Shown: piece by piece, positions 49,801 through 61,600 of the stretch
Position numbering within the stretch: position 1 is the stretch's first letter
How the letters are laid out: each line of letters begins with the position of its first letter
DNA from: Pagrus major
Taxonomy: Eukaryota; Chordata; Actinopteri; Spariformes; Sparidae
Direction of reading: 5' to 3'
Length of the DNA: 64,000 nucleotides
Assembly (NCBI RefSeq): GCF_040436345.1
Contig: NC_133218.1
Span: 7,857,539 to 7,921,538, forward strand
Position numbers and translations under genes: made by a program
Notes under the pieces: model-generated
The model's input: the letters and a program-made list of their open reading frames with translations, nothing else
Databases searched by the model: none
What the model was told of the DNA's origin: nothing

Positions 49801-52800
49801 ATAAAACGTGCCAAGTCCACATCAATATATTGCATTTTGAAATCAGTGATGCAGTCATATAATTAACATGAACTACAATATAATCTAAATAACTGTTCGC
49901 CTAAAGCTATGGCAACAGTCTCAGTGCTTGTCAACATTTAAAGCTTTTTTCCAATTAACCTCACTGCTATTGTCTTTCAAATTACTGAAAAACAAAAATG
50001 AACAAAACACTCAAGTTGTCTTTAATTGCCTTTGCCCGACCACCACCAGACCCAAAGTATCTACTACTGCAAAAGACTCTACAAGCTAGAGTTCCTGCAG
50101 CACAGCAGGAACCACATCCACTCCCCATGTTGTGCCATAAACAGTCCAGCAGGTTTTCCAACATGAAAGTGGCAGTAAAAATCCATTGCCCACAGCAAGT
50201 GAAATATGTGATGGATCCTAGTTGATTATCGCTTATCGATTCCAAAATGCAAAACATAAAATCTTTCATTTGTTTTCCTTTTTTTCCCAACATGATAAAA
50301 AGAACAAACTCCAGACTTCACTGTTTTCCACTAATTACTAAAACTTCCATTCATACCTTCAAGCAGTGTAACAACAATTGTTGACAGAAGGTGAGCTGGT
50401 GGTCAATCAAATACTTCATTCATATCTATATTAATGAAACACGTTCTTTTTTTCAAGTGCAACCTTGAAAATAAATACGAATAAAATTAAAATGTAAAGT
50501 CATGTAAATACTGACTATAATTCAGCTGTAGGAGGACCAGGGGCGGATTAGTTTGACTTATGCATTGCAGCAGTTCAGGGTCTGCTGGTGATATACTGCG
50601 TCTTTACGACAACCAGTCACGCTGCATGAGGAATCTCAGATTACAAGCATGAGGCCAAGGCCAAAAGACAGGTGTGTGTGTGTGTGTCTGTGTGTGTTTT
50701 AACATGTGTATAGTGAAGTGTACATTGAAGTGTACTGCTTTCAGTTGATGTCCAATTAATAGCATGAAAAAACATTTCAAAACATACCTGTACTAAAAAA
50801 AAAATTTAAAAACAGGTCTCACAAAATACCTGAACCGACCCAGTACCTTTTTTCCTTCCATTATTGAAGGTTACTTTAATCAAAATATAAATTGAACACC
50901 AGGACTTTAGCCTCGCAAAAAATCGGAAATGCAGTGGAAAGAAATCTGGGGCCATTAGTCAGGAAATCATATTGGATTTTGTAAACAAGCACACTGGGCT
51001 GCGGGCCTAAACTTCATTCAAAAATCTGAATATATTATCATAGATGAATAACTGTACACATCGGTTTAGTGTCCTGTTACCATGGAAATGCCAGTTCAGG
51101 TTAAGTGACAGGACAGGCTAGAGGTATCATGGGGGCTAGCAATAAGGTGAATAACTGCAATGCTCTTTGGGATGAAACTGCAAATGTTTCAGTAAATCAC
51201 TTCACTCACATCAGTAAAGTAAAATTGAGCCTGTATACCCCCATTATGCAAAACAAACACACCCTGTGTCTGTGCTACATCACTGACTCTGATTTGATCA
51301 TCTGATATTTCTGCCTGGTCTACAACTACTCCTTCTGTCTCTGTGCAACTGCTGAATATAAATTAAAAATGGTGAGTCTATGCAGAGGGCTGACATTTCA
51401 TTCAGAGGTGCAGAGACCAAAACCTGAAATTTAATATGAATCGATCACAAGACTTTTGTTTCAATTCAAAGTGTCAGCCAAAAAAAATGTCACGGCTTTG
51501 TGACATTTGCATTTCACCGATTATCAAGATAATACAAAGAATAACATCTATCAACCAACAGACTACAGCCAGGAACAATTATTTTCTTTAACAATGTTCA
51601 TTTAAAGCTACCCTCCTCCCTCCATTACCAAAGTGGTCCCAGTCCTCCTGCATGTTCTGTATCTCCAGCTGGTTGCGGCCCTCCGTGAAAATTGGTTTTG
51701 GGTTCTTCTCAAAGCCGCCGGACAGAAGGCCTCCCTGCCATGGCCGTGCATATATCCTGCCGTCCATATCGAGGACCACTAGGGACAAGACGCAGGCCCA
51801 GTTAGATTACCTCCTCGGGGTTTGTTTGTAGCCACCCTGTAACCTCATGTTAACTGACCCAGAATCCATGCAGAAAAAATAATCTCTGATGGTTTACAAT
51901 GATTTTCATTTTCCACGTTTAGGGTTTATTATCAATCAATACTAGGGGCCAAGTGGCTAAATCATTTCAAAGTACAATGTAAACAAATTTGAGCCTGCAG
52001 AGTCACAAGAATCAAGGGAAGTTACGTTCTAATGTGTATCTTCTAATGCGTTTTCCTTTTAAGGTATAAATGCATTCAAACTATTAGCATTGACACATGC
52101 ACCACTGTAATTGTGGAGAAACTACTCATTAAATGGAGGAGCGGCTCTTAAAATATTAGTTTAAATGTGAAATGGCACTGTAATGGATATCATGTGTAAT
52201 GAGTTACTCTATTAGACAATTTGCCAAATCTGGAGGTTCTTCTCTATTACAGAGATCATATTTAGCTGCTAAAACAGTAAAAGTGATTGAAATTTAAAAT
52301 CCATTAGCAACTGTGCCTGCGGCAAGAAAAAGTCAATTTTCCTGTGTGTTTGAAGAGTGATACCTGGCATGTTGGGTTGAAGTGTCCCCTGGAGAGGTTT
52401 GGTGAGGAGGTAGAAGTGTTCACAGCCATGAAGAGGAATGGACACCTTCATCTCACTAGCCTGGCCTAGCTCATAAGCCCACTAGACCAGAGACATACAG
52501 AACAAATATGTCGCACACCTGCTGCTGAACAAAAGGTATGCTGACTGTGCCAACCTGCCATAATATATATAACAATTTGACCAAGATTTCTGTTGAATCA
52601 ATGAAGAAAAAAGGAATACATTTAATCGATCCCCCACTATAAGCTGGCATTGGGAACTGTTATGTTTCCCTATTTGCATCCCACAATCCCACTCCGAGGT
52701 TTACCTGTCCAGCACAGTTGACGAAATATTCACACTCGATGGAGCCACGGTCAGTCTCCACCGCCAGCACTTGACCCTTCTCGACCAAAACCTGCTGAAC

Positions 52801-54720
52801 AGTGGTTCGCTCCAAGATCTGAACGCCTGGATTGGATGAGAAAGATAAGGAGATGTAGGAGGAGGAAAAAGGAGAAAAAGGAGGAGGACAGAAGAAGATG
52901 CCAGTGAAGAGGAGGAGAATCAGAGGGACAAAGGTTTGAATTAATGTATTACTTGTAAAGCATGTTGGTATGATAAACCATTAATGTTCTGTCAGAGGTT
53001 GTGAGTATGAGTCTCTTACCATGTCCAGCAGCAGCCACAGCCAGGGCGTGGTTAACATCAGGTGGAGACACCACAGCGTCTGCAGGCAGGTGGAGTGCCC
53101 CCACCAGGTCATGAATGTTGACAAGAGGATGGAGTTTGGCTATTTCTTTAGGCTTAATGATGTTACAGCTGATCCCCATCACCCTAACAATTGAGTGAAA
53201 AAGATAAAGATGAAGACCAGAGTTAATACTCAAAATGAACATTTTATCTGAACAAATCAGAGATGAAATTGTACAGACAAATAATAAAAGTGACCTTGCA
53301 GCATCATGCCACCACCAGGCAAAAAATGAATGTCCTGCAGTAGCTAAGTCAGAGTCAAGCCCTTGAATAAATCAAGAATTCGTGGCTGGACTTGAAAAAT
53401 TGGTTTCACTCTAAGTCCTTGTGCAACTTCACAGAACTGGAGCAGTTTTGCAAAGGAGAAACGTTTCTGTGTTCCCATGTGCAAAGCTGCCTCAACCACA
53501 TATACTCGATGCTGCCAAATGTATCTTTTCTAAATACTGATGTAAGGTTTTGGGGTCTTACTTCAGTCGGGATGCCAGGCGCTTCAGAGAAATGAAACGA
53601 TCCTGATTTTGGGCCAGACACAAAGACCCCGTCTTTACATACCCTGAAACACATAAGAAAACCACATATAATGTGACCCAGCAGATCTCAAACTGCTCAA
53701 AGCTAACATATAGAGTAAAGCCATAATAAAACTCTAAACTGTAGTTTCATTCTAGATTTGGAAAAAGACAAAACATATGGGAAGTGTTCAGCAAGGCACA
53801 TCAAATGATAGCTTGTCTAGCAGTGCATGCCATGTGCAAATGATTAAGCTGCATTACTGTAAGATTTACTGCATTGAAATACAAGGCTATGACTATGAAG
53901 TAATTGTTTGCTTTATTGCCTGACTATCCCCTGGGGAGATAAAATTAGAAATGGTAATAGAATAGATCATAAATATGCATCTGGAAAATGTTCTTTGGTA
54001 GTTTATTAACAGTAAAGATAAAAGTTTTAGTCATATAGTAAACTGCTGTCTTCATGAATAGCATCAGAATAAGTGAAATATGAATGAAAGCAAAATATGT
54101 TCCAGTGGCTGACCTGTTTTGACCCCAGTTTGTTCCTCCAGCTGCTGGTAAAGGCTGTTGGAGTAGTTTGCCATTTGACACTCAATGGAAATAGGCTTGG
54201 CCACACTGACAATGCCTGCACATAGTCTGGTTGTTCCCGCACCAAGTCTGCCAACAAGATAACAGAGCAGGCAACACAGCATTAACAATATCTAATCAAC
54301 ATTTCTTTTTTACTGAGCCTCCTCTGACTCCAAGTGTAGAAACGGTCTTTATTTGTCGAAATAACAAAACTCATAGGTCAGGGTTGGTGACTGAGCTTGA
54401 GAGGATTCACAAAATGTCAAACATTCCTAGTAAAGTAATTTAAACACATTATCTCACCTGCCCTGCTCCAGCAGCACTATATCAGTCCAGCCCAGTTTGG
54501 CCAGGTGGTAGGCGACTGATGTCCCCACAATACCTCCTCCACATATCACCACACGGGCCTGGCTGGGCAGTGGGAGCAGCTGGGAGTCTCCATTGACAGT
54601 CATACAGTGGGGGGTGGTCCAGAGGCCCCTGCCAGCTAATCTGTAGCCCGTCTGGGGGAGCAGCAGCCGAGGGAGCAGGACAGGGGACAGAGCCCTGGAG
54701 CTCCGCACACAGCTGCACAT
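45356..54720 (-). CDS. pdpr: Pyruvate dehydrogenase phosphatase regulatory subunit
   Basis: Mitochondrial matrix flavoprotein that lowers the Mg2+ sensitivity of pyruvate dehydrogenase phosphatase. Seventeen coding exons: 54720-54458, 54247-54114, 53643-53562, 53183-53020, 52826-52705, 52481-52364, 51778-51629, 49747-49555, 49299-49175, 49056-48901, 48470-48337, 48002-47854, 47774-47662, 47140-47046, 46778-46689, 46570-46388, 45763-45356. They close to 892 aa; human is 879. The start was chosen because an acceptor (TTGCAG) lies just upstream at 54732 and the first residues are Arg-rich and presequence-like. Residues 57-85 form the FAD dinucleotide fold ([20 protein letters not shown], ending in LLE). 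A DAO domain runs to about 430, followed by an aminomethyltransferase (GCV_T)-like C-terminal half. The dimethylglycine dehydrogenase His that binds FAD covalently is replaced (TTRLCAGI). Exon 16 uses a weak GTCTGT donor. Confidence 0.96.
45764..45850 (-). promoter_or_regulatory. pdpr: Long polypyrimidine tract before pdpr exon 17
   Basis: Purine-rich GA repeats on the plus strand read as CT-rich sequence on the transcript, running directly into the CTACCAG acceptor of the last exon. About 85 bases are mostly pyrimidine, so this should be a strong acceptor. Confidence 0.7.
46689..46778 (-). other. pdpr: pdpr exon 15, symmetric exon behind a TG repeat
   Basis: A 90-base exon with phase 0 at both ends, coding residues 667-696 (begins [20 protein letters not shown]). 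Skipping it would remove 30 residues of the GCV_T-like domain without a frameshift. Its acceptor is TTTACAG, preceded immediately by about 45 TG units. Confidence 0.9.
46785..46875. repeat. (AC/GT)n microsatellite, about 45 units
   Basis: An uninterrupted 91 bp dinucleotide tract. On the pdpr transcript it is (UG)n and sits 6 bases upstream of the exon 15 splice acceptor, taking the place of the pyrimidine tract. Confidence 0.98.
49748..51628 (-). other. pdpr: pdpr intron 7
   Basis: The largest pdpr coding intron, 1,881 bp, with donor GTAATG and acceptor CTCCAG. It includes a short TG microsatellite at 50671-50698 and otherwise AT-rich sequence with no recognisable element. Confidence 0.8.
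52830..52925 (-). promoter_or_regulatory. pdpr: Long polypyrimidine tract before pdpr exon 5
   Basis: GGAGGA/GAAAAAG runs on the plus strand read as a CT-rich tract of about 90 bases on the transcript, immediately before the CCAATCCAG acceptor of exon 5. Confidence 0.7.
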
Positions 54721-55422
54721 AGCTGTGCTTTCTGCAACCATAAACACACACAGCCTCACATACTGGTCATGTACGTATTCAAGGATTCAAGGTTACTATA
54801 GGATAGGCGAAATGTCAACACTGCCAACACCCCTACCTAATTTCTATAATATTTGAAGAAGACGCAGTGCTGCTCTTACTTCAGCTCGAGTTTAACGGAG
54901 TCTACAAATGCAATTCAGCAAGTTTCTGCTAAGTAACGCAGGTTGGCGTTATGCAAAGTATTCAACACTTTGCAAAGAAGACGGGGCCTAGTAAGCCAGC
55001 AAGGTTACCTCACAATAGTCCTTCAGCTGTCAATTATATTATATTTAACCTGGCGTTACATACTTGTTAGCTCTTAGGTATCGCCGCAGTTAACATTAAT
55101 CGTTATCCCTTTAGCAACATAGCTAGCTTTAACGGTTATAATGCGTTAGTACCTTTGTAAACCACCCTGAAACTTTATCTTTGAGGTCAACAGCTTTAGC
55201 TGAACTGTTCAGTGTGAACGTTTCGCAAAGGTTTCGTGACATTTCGTGTTTTTCGAGTTTCTCAAGTCAAAGGTACCGTTGGTGGTAGAAGTAGCTAGCA
55301 TGCGTAGCTTAAGCTATCAGAAAGCTAGCTAATGTTGATTCTCTGACTTCTGTCGCGAAACCGCATTCACAAACTTTTCTCCGCGGTCCTTCTTTCATTG
55401 TTTACAACGACGTGCAACTCAC

Positions 55423-55550
55423 CGAATCAACCGAGTCCAGGCGTTGTGATATTTAAAGGACAGAAGTGAATACAGTGACTGAGTGATCTGACAGAAAGTC
55501 TTGTTTGGGTACAGCAGTCAGCACCAATGTCAAACTAGCTTCAATCACAA
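55423..55550 (-). other. pdpr: Inferred non-coding first exon of pdpr
   Basis: A strong donor (CG followed by GTGAGTTG) ends this segment at 55423, and the first coding exon begins at 54731 behind an acceptor, so an upstream non-coding exon is required. The 5' limit is a guess placed just inside the ETS-type site. Confidence 0.5.
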
Positions 55551-55554
55551 CAGG

Positions 55555-55564
55555 CACTTCCGGT
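55555..55564 (-). promoter_or_regulatory. pdpr: ETS/GABP-type site in the pdpr promoter
   Basis: The minus strand reads ACCGGAAGTG, an exact GABP/NRF-2-type site. It lies about 130 bases upstream of the inferred first donor, as expected for a nuclear gene of mitochondrial function. No TATA box is evident. Confidence 0.55.
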
Positions 55565-56742
55565 CCAAACCTTCAAAGTGAAGTCCTTTTGACAGGATAG
55601 TAATCATCCCACAGTCAATTAACGTGGAGATGAATACATTCACTGGCCTAGTTCAAATCAGAAAGACTTCTTACTTGACTAGCTTGATTTGAATTCATAT
55701 GTTAAGGTGATACATTTAAGGAGGGCCTATTTATTATAACAGATTTTTCCCTATCTGTTTGCATTGCATTGCACTACATGATTCTCTTATTCATCTTTTA
55801 AAGCCAGTTTACCAAAATGCTATATTTTGACATATCTATGGAAACTTGGGGACCTCCTCAATTATTTGACTGATCCATTCAGGTGATTATACAGTTACAG
55901 AGGTTCTTTGAGTTAACATTGTCTTCTAGCTGCTGATGTTAATGTAAGTCTGGTTGACATATAGTTTATTGGTATTTTATTTTTTATTTTATAATTAGTG
56001 GAGCCCAACAGCTCAAAAACTATTCTTCAAACCACTCTCAGAACTATGGGTAGAGTCCAGATGAGTTTTCTCACATTTTCAAACACATTATGGATATGTA
56101 GAGTCACACAACACACATGTAACGCAATTTTTCTCTTTGTCTGCTTTTATATTTTATTTCATTTGTTTTATATTTATATATTTACATACAGGTTTTGAAC
56201 TAGTCTTGGTCCTTATTAAGGCACCAGAGCGAATAGAACTTTTACACACAGAAACTGTATTTTAATAGGTCTTCAATGCTTCTCTTGCAGTTTGCCTGAG
56301 AGGTATTTCCTTCAAGTTAACTGGACAAACTGAACTTCATCAAAACAACCATTTATCAAAGAGTACTACCAAAGAAGAATTGATATGCTTCAAAACAACA
56401 GCATCAGTAGTGACGTTAGGTTGGGAATGTGGAGATAGGTCAGTTGGGAATAGCATGCAATATATTTGCTGTATGATCAGGCCGGCCTGTACAGGACCGA
56501 CCACTGAGGGGCACTAGAAGCCAGCTGGTACTGGTGTGTATGTCTGTGTTGTTTTCTACAGACATTTTTTGCAGTGTTTCAGTGAAATGTGTTGTTTAAG
56601 CTGTCAAGTTGTTTGTTGTTGGAAGTAATGACACATCATGGCTTATTCCACTTGAGATATAAATTTTACTAGCCTTACCACCTCGCTGTTGTATGCCTTC
56701 AAGCAAAAGCCAAGTTGCTGTACCTCTGAGCTGTGGCATTGA
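55565..56742. other. Spacer upstream of pdpr
   Basis: Spacer between the divergent-facing pdpr 5' end and the dispersed repeat that follows. No coding feature; open frames here are AT-rich and unsupported. Confidence 0.45.
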
Positions 56743-57070
56743 AAAATGGCCACATTTTTTGCAGAACATTATGGTGTCACAGTGAAGTTAACCTTTGACC
56801 TTTTGAATACAAAATGTCAAAACTTCATAATTTTATCCTGTTAGACATTCATGTAAAATGTTGTCATAATTATCATATGAATTAAGTAAGTACTAAGAAT
56901 GTGTTGTTTTGTGAGATCACAGTGACCTTTGACCTTTGAGCACCAAATTCTAATCAGTCCAAGTGGATGTTTGTGCCGAATTTGAAGAAATTCCCTCAGG
57001 AATGAGATATCGCGTTCACAAAATTTGGATGGATGTACTGCAAGCCACGGCTATCACCAGTACAGAGGCA
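56743..57070 (+). repeat. Dispersed repeat bearing TGACCTTTGACCT units
   Basis: The sequence includes GTCACAGTGAAGTTAACCTT, ATCACAGTGACCTTTGACCT, CCAAGTGGATGTTTGTGCCG, AATTTGAAGAAATTCCCTCA and GAGATATCGCGTTCAC. I recognise these blocks as a repeat common in teleost genomes. Two related units are arranged in tandem, the first more decayed. Confidence 0.65.
56923..56935 (-). promoter_or_regulatory. Exact DR1 motif inside the dispersed repeat
   Basis: TGACCTTTGACCT on the plus strand is AGGTCA-A-AGGTCA on the minus strand, the consensus DR1 bound by HNF4, PPAR/RXR and COUP-TF. It lies about 1.36 kb upstream of the inferred pdpr promoter. A one-mismatch relative is at 56789-56801. Confidence 0.55.
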
Positions 57071-57271
57071 TAGAAATTAGTAAAAATGTTTCTCATAAAG
57101 TCATTATAAAGGTTTGACAAGTTGCAAATAATTGCTATATTCATATATGACTGAGTTGTAATTTGTAAATGCAATTATAAGTCCTTAATATGACGGAGTT
57201 TTGGTGTCATCAGGTTGTAAAAAATGTGTTGTTTTAGGTCTTCATTAGGTGGACCCCTCCAATGGACCGTT

Positions 57272-57284
57272 TGACCTCTGACCT
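57272..57284 (-). promoter_or_regulatory. Second exact DR1 motif
   Basis: TGACCTCTGACCT on the plus strand reads AGGTCA-G-AGGTCA on the minus strand. It lies outside the recognised repeat, about 350 bp from the first exact DR1. Confidence 0.5.
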
Positions 57285-57655
57285 ACTGGATCAGTCCAGT
57301 TCATGATCCCTAAATAGATCAGAAAGATCATATTATTAAATATTCATCAACATCTACCACTGCTGACTTAATGGCTTATTTGAAAGTAAAAAATCCAATA
57401 GGATTCACTGGATGGATTGCCAGCATTTATAATTGCTTTATTACCTCAGAGATAAGAACTGTGGTCAGTACATAACCTTACTGATGGCTTATAACTGATG
57501 TAAAAAAAAAAAAAAAAAGCAGTTCCAAAAAATCTAAAAGTAACAATCAAAAAATAGAGATTAAAGTAACCCACTCTCATTACTAAGAACAAAAACACCT
57601 CAAGACACAGAATCAGTTGCTGCATGACAGGCCACGAAGGAAATAGTAAACTATT

Positions 57656-57661
57656 TTTATT
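57656..57661 (-). terminator. pnoc: Candidate pnoc polyadenylation signal
   Basis: AATAAA on the minus strand about 1.02 kb past the pnoc stop codon. It is the best canonical hexamer I found; a 3' UTR of that length is plausible but unproven. Confidence 0.4.
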
Positions 57662-58683
57662 GACATGTTTAAATTCAGCTATTTACACGTTCTCATAGTA
57701 GGCAACAAAAACATTTTAACACCGTTACACTTTGAAGAAAAAAAACTGCAAATACTGTTTTTACATAAGTGAAGACAACAGCCAGTCGGAGACGATGCTC
57801 ACTTGTACATCACATCAGTTTGTCAGACAGATCAGTAATGCGTTAATATTGAGTGCTGTGTACTCTTTCACATCACCATTGCCCCGGATTAAATGAGAGA
57901 TCTTTATATTAAACCTGCGTTAGTAGCCCTGTCTCAGGTGTGTTTTGGCACAGTGATGAATTAATGACTTTAAGCTGTGTTGCTTAATTTATTTACCACA
58001 AATCACATACAGTAAACCTTACATTACTGCCCTACCATAATGCCAAAACATGAAAAACACCAGTTTTGTCTGTTAAATAGACTGAGTTACACATTTTGCC
58101 ACAAGATGGTAGTATAATGAAGATAATAAGTGGTCCTCTAGACTTGAAATCAGAGGTTCCGAAGGCCTCCATGTAAGTTTTTACAGATGACCCAGCACAG
58201 AAATTAATAGGTCAAATATACTGTATAACACAGGGGATAAGGAAAGCAATAATAATGCAATTTTTAACCTTGCAGATTACATTAAACACTGAATTATATG
58301 CTATATTTTACTCACTGTGGAAATACAAAGAATTCCCAAAGTGAGAGTTTTCTTCCAAACTCCAGAGGATAAGGTCTTGGGCAGCTGATCACCATGATTG
58401 TTTAACTAGAACATCCCTCAGGGGCAATGAATAAACGGTCAGAATAACTCAGTGGCCTGGAAGATACCAGGGATTATAGAGTCTCAAGAGGACTGTTAGC
58501 AGTCTTAGATTATGAGTTTAGTTATACTTTTGAATCTATGTTGACCTATTGAATCTTTACTTCATCGCAAAAGGTCAACTCTGGTGACACAAGTAAAATT
58601 TTGACATGAGTGAAATACAAAACAAGATCATTGAAATTACACCAGGAGATTGTTTTATGTCAGTGGCTTAAAGGTACACTCCG

Positions 58684-61600
58684 CTAAACTTCATTCTGTT
58701 GGGTGAGGTCCTCTGACACACTGTTGTACTCAGTTGCCCGAGCGCTCATCCCCAGATACTGCTTCAGGAACTCGCTGAAACGTTTTTGGTTGTTCCACTT
58801 GCGAGCCGACTTCCGAATGCCGATGAAGCCTCCGTACCTCTTCTGGTAGGATCTTCCCGGAGACATCAGCTTCCTGTAGTTGTGCCTCCCTTTCACGAAG
58901 CCGCCAAACCTCTTGGAGACACTCAGCCCTACGTCACCCTGTCCTCTTGTTGCAAGGTCAGCAGCCCCTTCTTCCTGCCCTGCCTCCTCATCATACTCAT
59001 CCTCAACAGACAAGGCATTCTGGGCATTGTAGGCAGTGTTCAGATGGCTGCCCTTGCCACCCAGATCCCTCTCGTCCACCTCGAGTGCCCGGGTCATGTG
59101 ATCGAACCTCTCCAATGCATTTGGCAGCATCAGACGTCCCTCCACCGGCTCCTGCTCCTCCTCAGGAAACAGGGCCTCCACCTCCTCCTGAGATCTTTTC
59201 CGCATGGCACCACCGAGGGAGGAGATTGAAGATGAGAGCACCTTACGACAGAAGTCCAAGTAGAAGGCTGGGGAGACATTGCCTTCGCACTCAGTGAGAC
59301 ACACCTGACAAAGACAAAGACGAGATCATCTTCATTTTCGGTCAGTTATGGTCAGTTCATTCATAACATAAAATAGACAGAACTCAATGTGGTCAGTTTT
59401 TAGCTTAAAGGTCCTACTTGTAAGAAAAGTTAATTTTTGAGACTCATTTCCAACTTGTCAAATAATGACGCTCTGTGTTTCCCAGCTCGTCAAAAAAATG
59501 ACGCTTTGGTCTCACTCCCAAACAAAAGTTGGGAGTGAGACTCAAAAATCAATTTTTCTTACAAACAGAACCTTTAACTCTAAATAAGTTGGGTCTGCTT
59601 GGAGGTTAGTTGGTCAATCACAATCAGAATGCGTGGTTTAACAAATATTGGAAACTTGGTTCATACATTCATGTTCCCTTCAGGATAAATTGTAATGCAT
59701 GTGGGGATCCCTTAACTTTTAATCTAGCGCTACCTTCAGGTCCAAATTTATTTATTTCCAACACTTTGGATTATGACCAAATACCTGGAAAACTAATTTC
59801 CACCAGCTTCAGGTGTCCTTTGTGGTTAACGCAAATTAGCAAATGTTATCATGCTAACACCCTAGACTAAGATGGTGAACATTAAACCTAGTAAACATTA
59901 GCATGTTAACAATTTAATTGTGAGAATGTTAACATGCTGATGTTAGCATTTAGCTCAAAGCACATAGTCGCTACCGCGGCCTCTCTCCTCCCACCAGTAA
60001 ACAGCTCCAGACAGGAGCAGAAACAACAGCATACCTCCAAGAAACTACCTCCAAGCTAGTAACCTACATGCTGAAACGCACAAGTCACCCTAATTCTAAC
60101 CTGGTCACTAACAATTGTTTTCCTATTTTGTGGGAATTTAGCCATTTTAATGCCAGGGCCCGCCTGATCGTGAGCAAAACAAGTTCCTGACCGACACTAT
60201 TTTGAAGGGGCATTGTTGCTGCATCCTGAGCTTTGTCCCACCCAAGACAATTGTTATTGGTTTCAAGATGTAATAAGTAGAATAAAGCCAGAATTCAAAG
60301 GTAGCTCCAAAATTATAGGGGACAGCATATCACCAGAGTAACCAACAACTGCTGCTCTTTACAGCTCTGCAGCTTTGCAGCTCTACAGCCAAGGAAAGCT
60401 AGCCTTGGCTGTAACTAGCTGCCATTAGCTAATTAGCTCATGGCTCAGTTAGCCGTGGAGGCAGTGGCTCTAGAATTTGCTTGGACTGGGACCTCAGATC
60501 ACAGGGCGACGGGGCTCAGCTCAGCTGGATTTGGCAGCCGGAAGTGAGCATGAGCATTCATATGTTACGCAGTGCACTGAGGATTTTTTTGACCAAACCA
60601 GACATGACTGTGGAAAAAAAACAAAAAAAAAAACAAGGCTGTTTTGGTGAGTTCTATGTAGTTCATGTCAAGTTTGAAAAGAACAACATTCTTTCAAAGG
60701 AACAGAGTTTTGCACACACATGTTGACCTGACAAAGCACAGGTGGAACCAATAACATAAATTAATGCGCAGTAGCCTTCCTGGTCTGGGAACACCTTGAT
60801 AGACTGCTGTCATTCATTATTTATTAGTCATTGTGTTTAAACAATGCATGCATGCTTAAATTTGCTTTAATGCTTTAATTTGATTTAATGGAGTTGTTTG
60901 AGTGGAAAGTCCTTAACTCAGAAACATATCACATATCACACATATCAGTGTGACAGGAGGAGATTGATTGGATTTGTATCTCGTTTATCACATATCTTCC
61001 ACTTCAACGGTTCAATCAGCGTGTGTGTGTCTGTGTGTGTGTGTGTTACTATGTGGGGGAATAAATCTGTCAGAATAAGACTGACGATTGTAACTATGCA
61101 TGAAATACCACATTGCTTTGAGCTCATCATCGACTCTTTCTTGAAGCAGACTAATCATGGAAGCTCTGGTCAGTTATTGATTTACGAGTAAAATGCCTTT
61201 CAGCCAAGAAGAAGACAGGGAGATAAAGGAGAGGAGAAAATTAAAATAAGCAAAAGAAGGGGCATATGGCCCAACTCATCAGTTTCTTGTTAGGTGTATT
61301 GCCGAGGTCAACTGACCAGTCTTGTCCTAAGGCACCAAATGCCCATGCTGAATACTAACAACACTAATAATTCAAAGTTTTATGTTTGAAACCATGAGCA
61401 CTTAAATGTCTTTTACTTTGTTCCCTGCCAAAATGTCTGAGGAGCAGATATGTCACTAGGAGAAACAACCACCAGGCATGAGCGCTGAGAGGGGAAACAC
61501 ACATATATCCCCAGGAATCAATTAGCCACAAAAAAATTAAAACTCAAATGCCAAAAGGATCATTTGTTGAGTCAGAGACAGTGAAGAAGACGGAGGGAGG

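Noticed and set aside
45356-54720. Dimethylglycine or sarcosine dehydrogenase as the identity of pdpr
   Set aside because: The DAO plus GCV_T architecture is shared, but residue-level identity is with PDPR and the covalent-flavin His is replaced.
58786-58836. Prodynorphin as the identity of the neuropeptide gene
   Set aside because: The peptide has the ARKSARK nociceptin core and is followed by an FSEF peptide. Dynorphin-type YGGFLRR sequences are absent.
58786-59297. Two long plus-strand open frames opposite the main pnoc exon
   Set aside because: They are antisense shadows of the pnoc coding exon. The minus-strand frame has clear family motifs and the plus-strand products match nothing.
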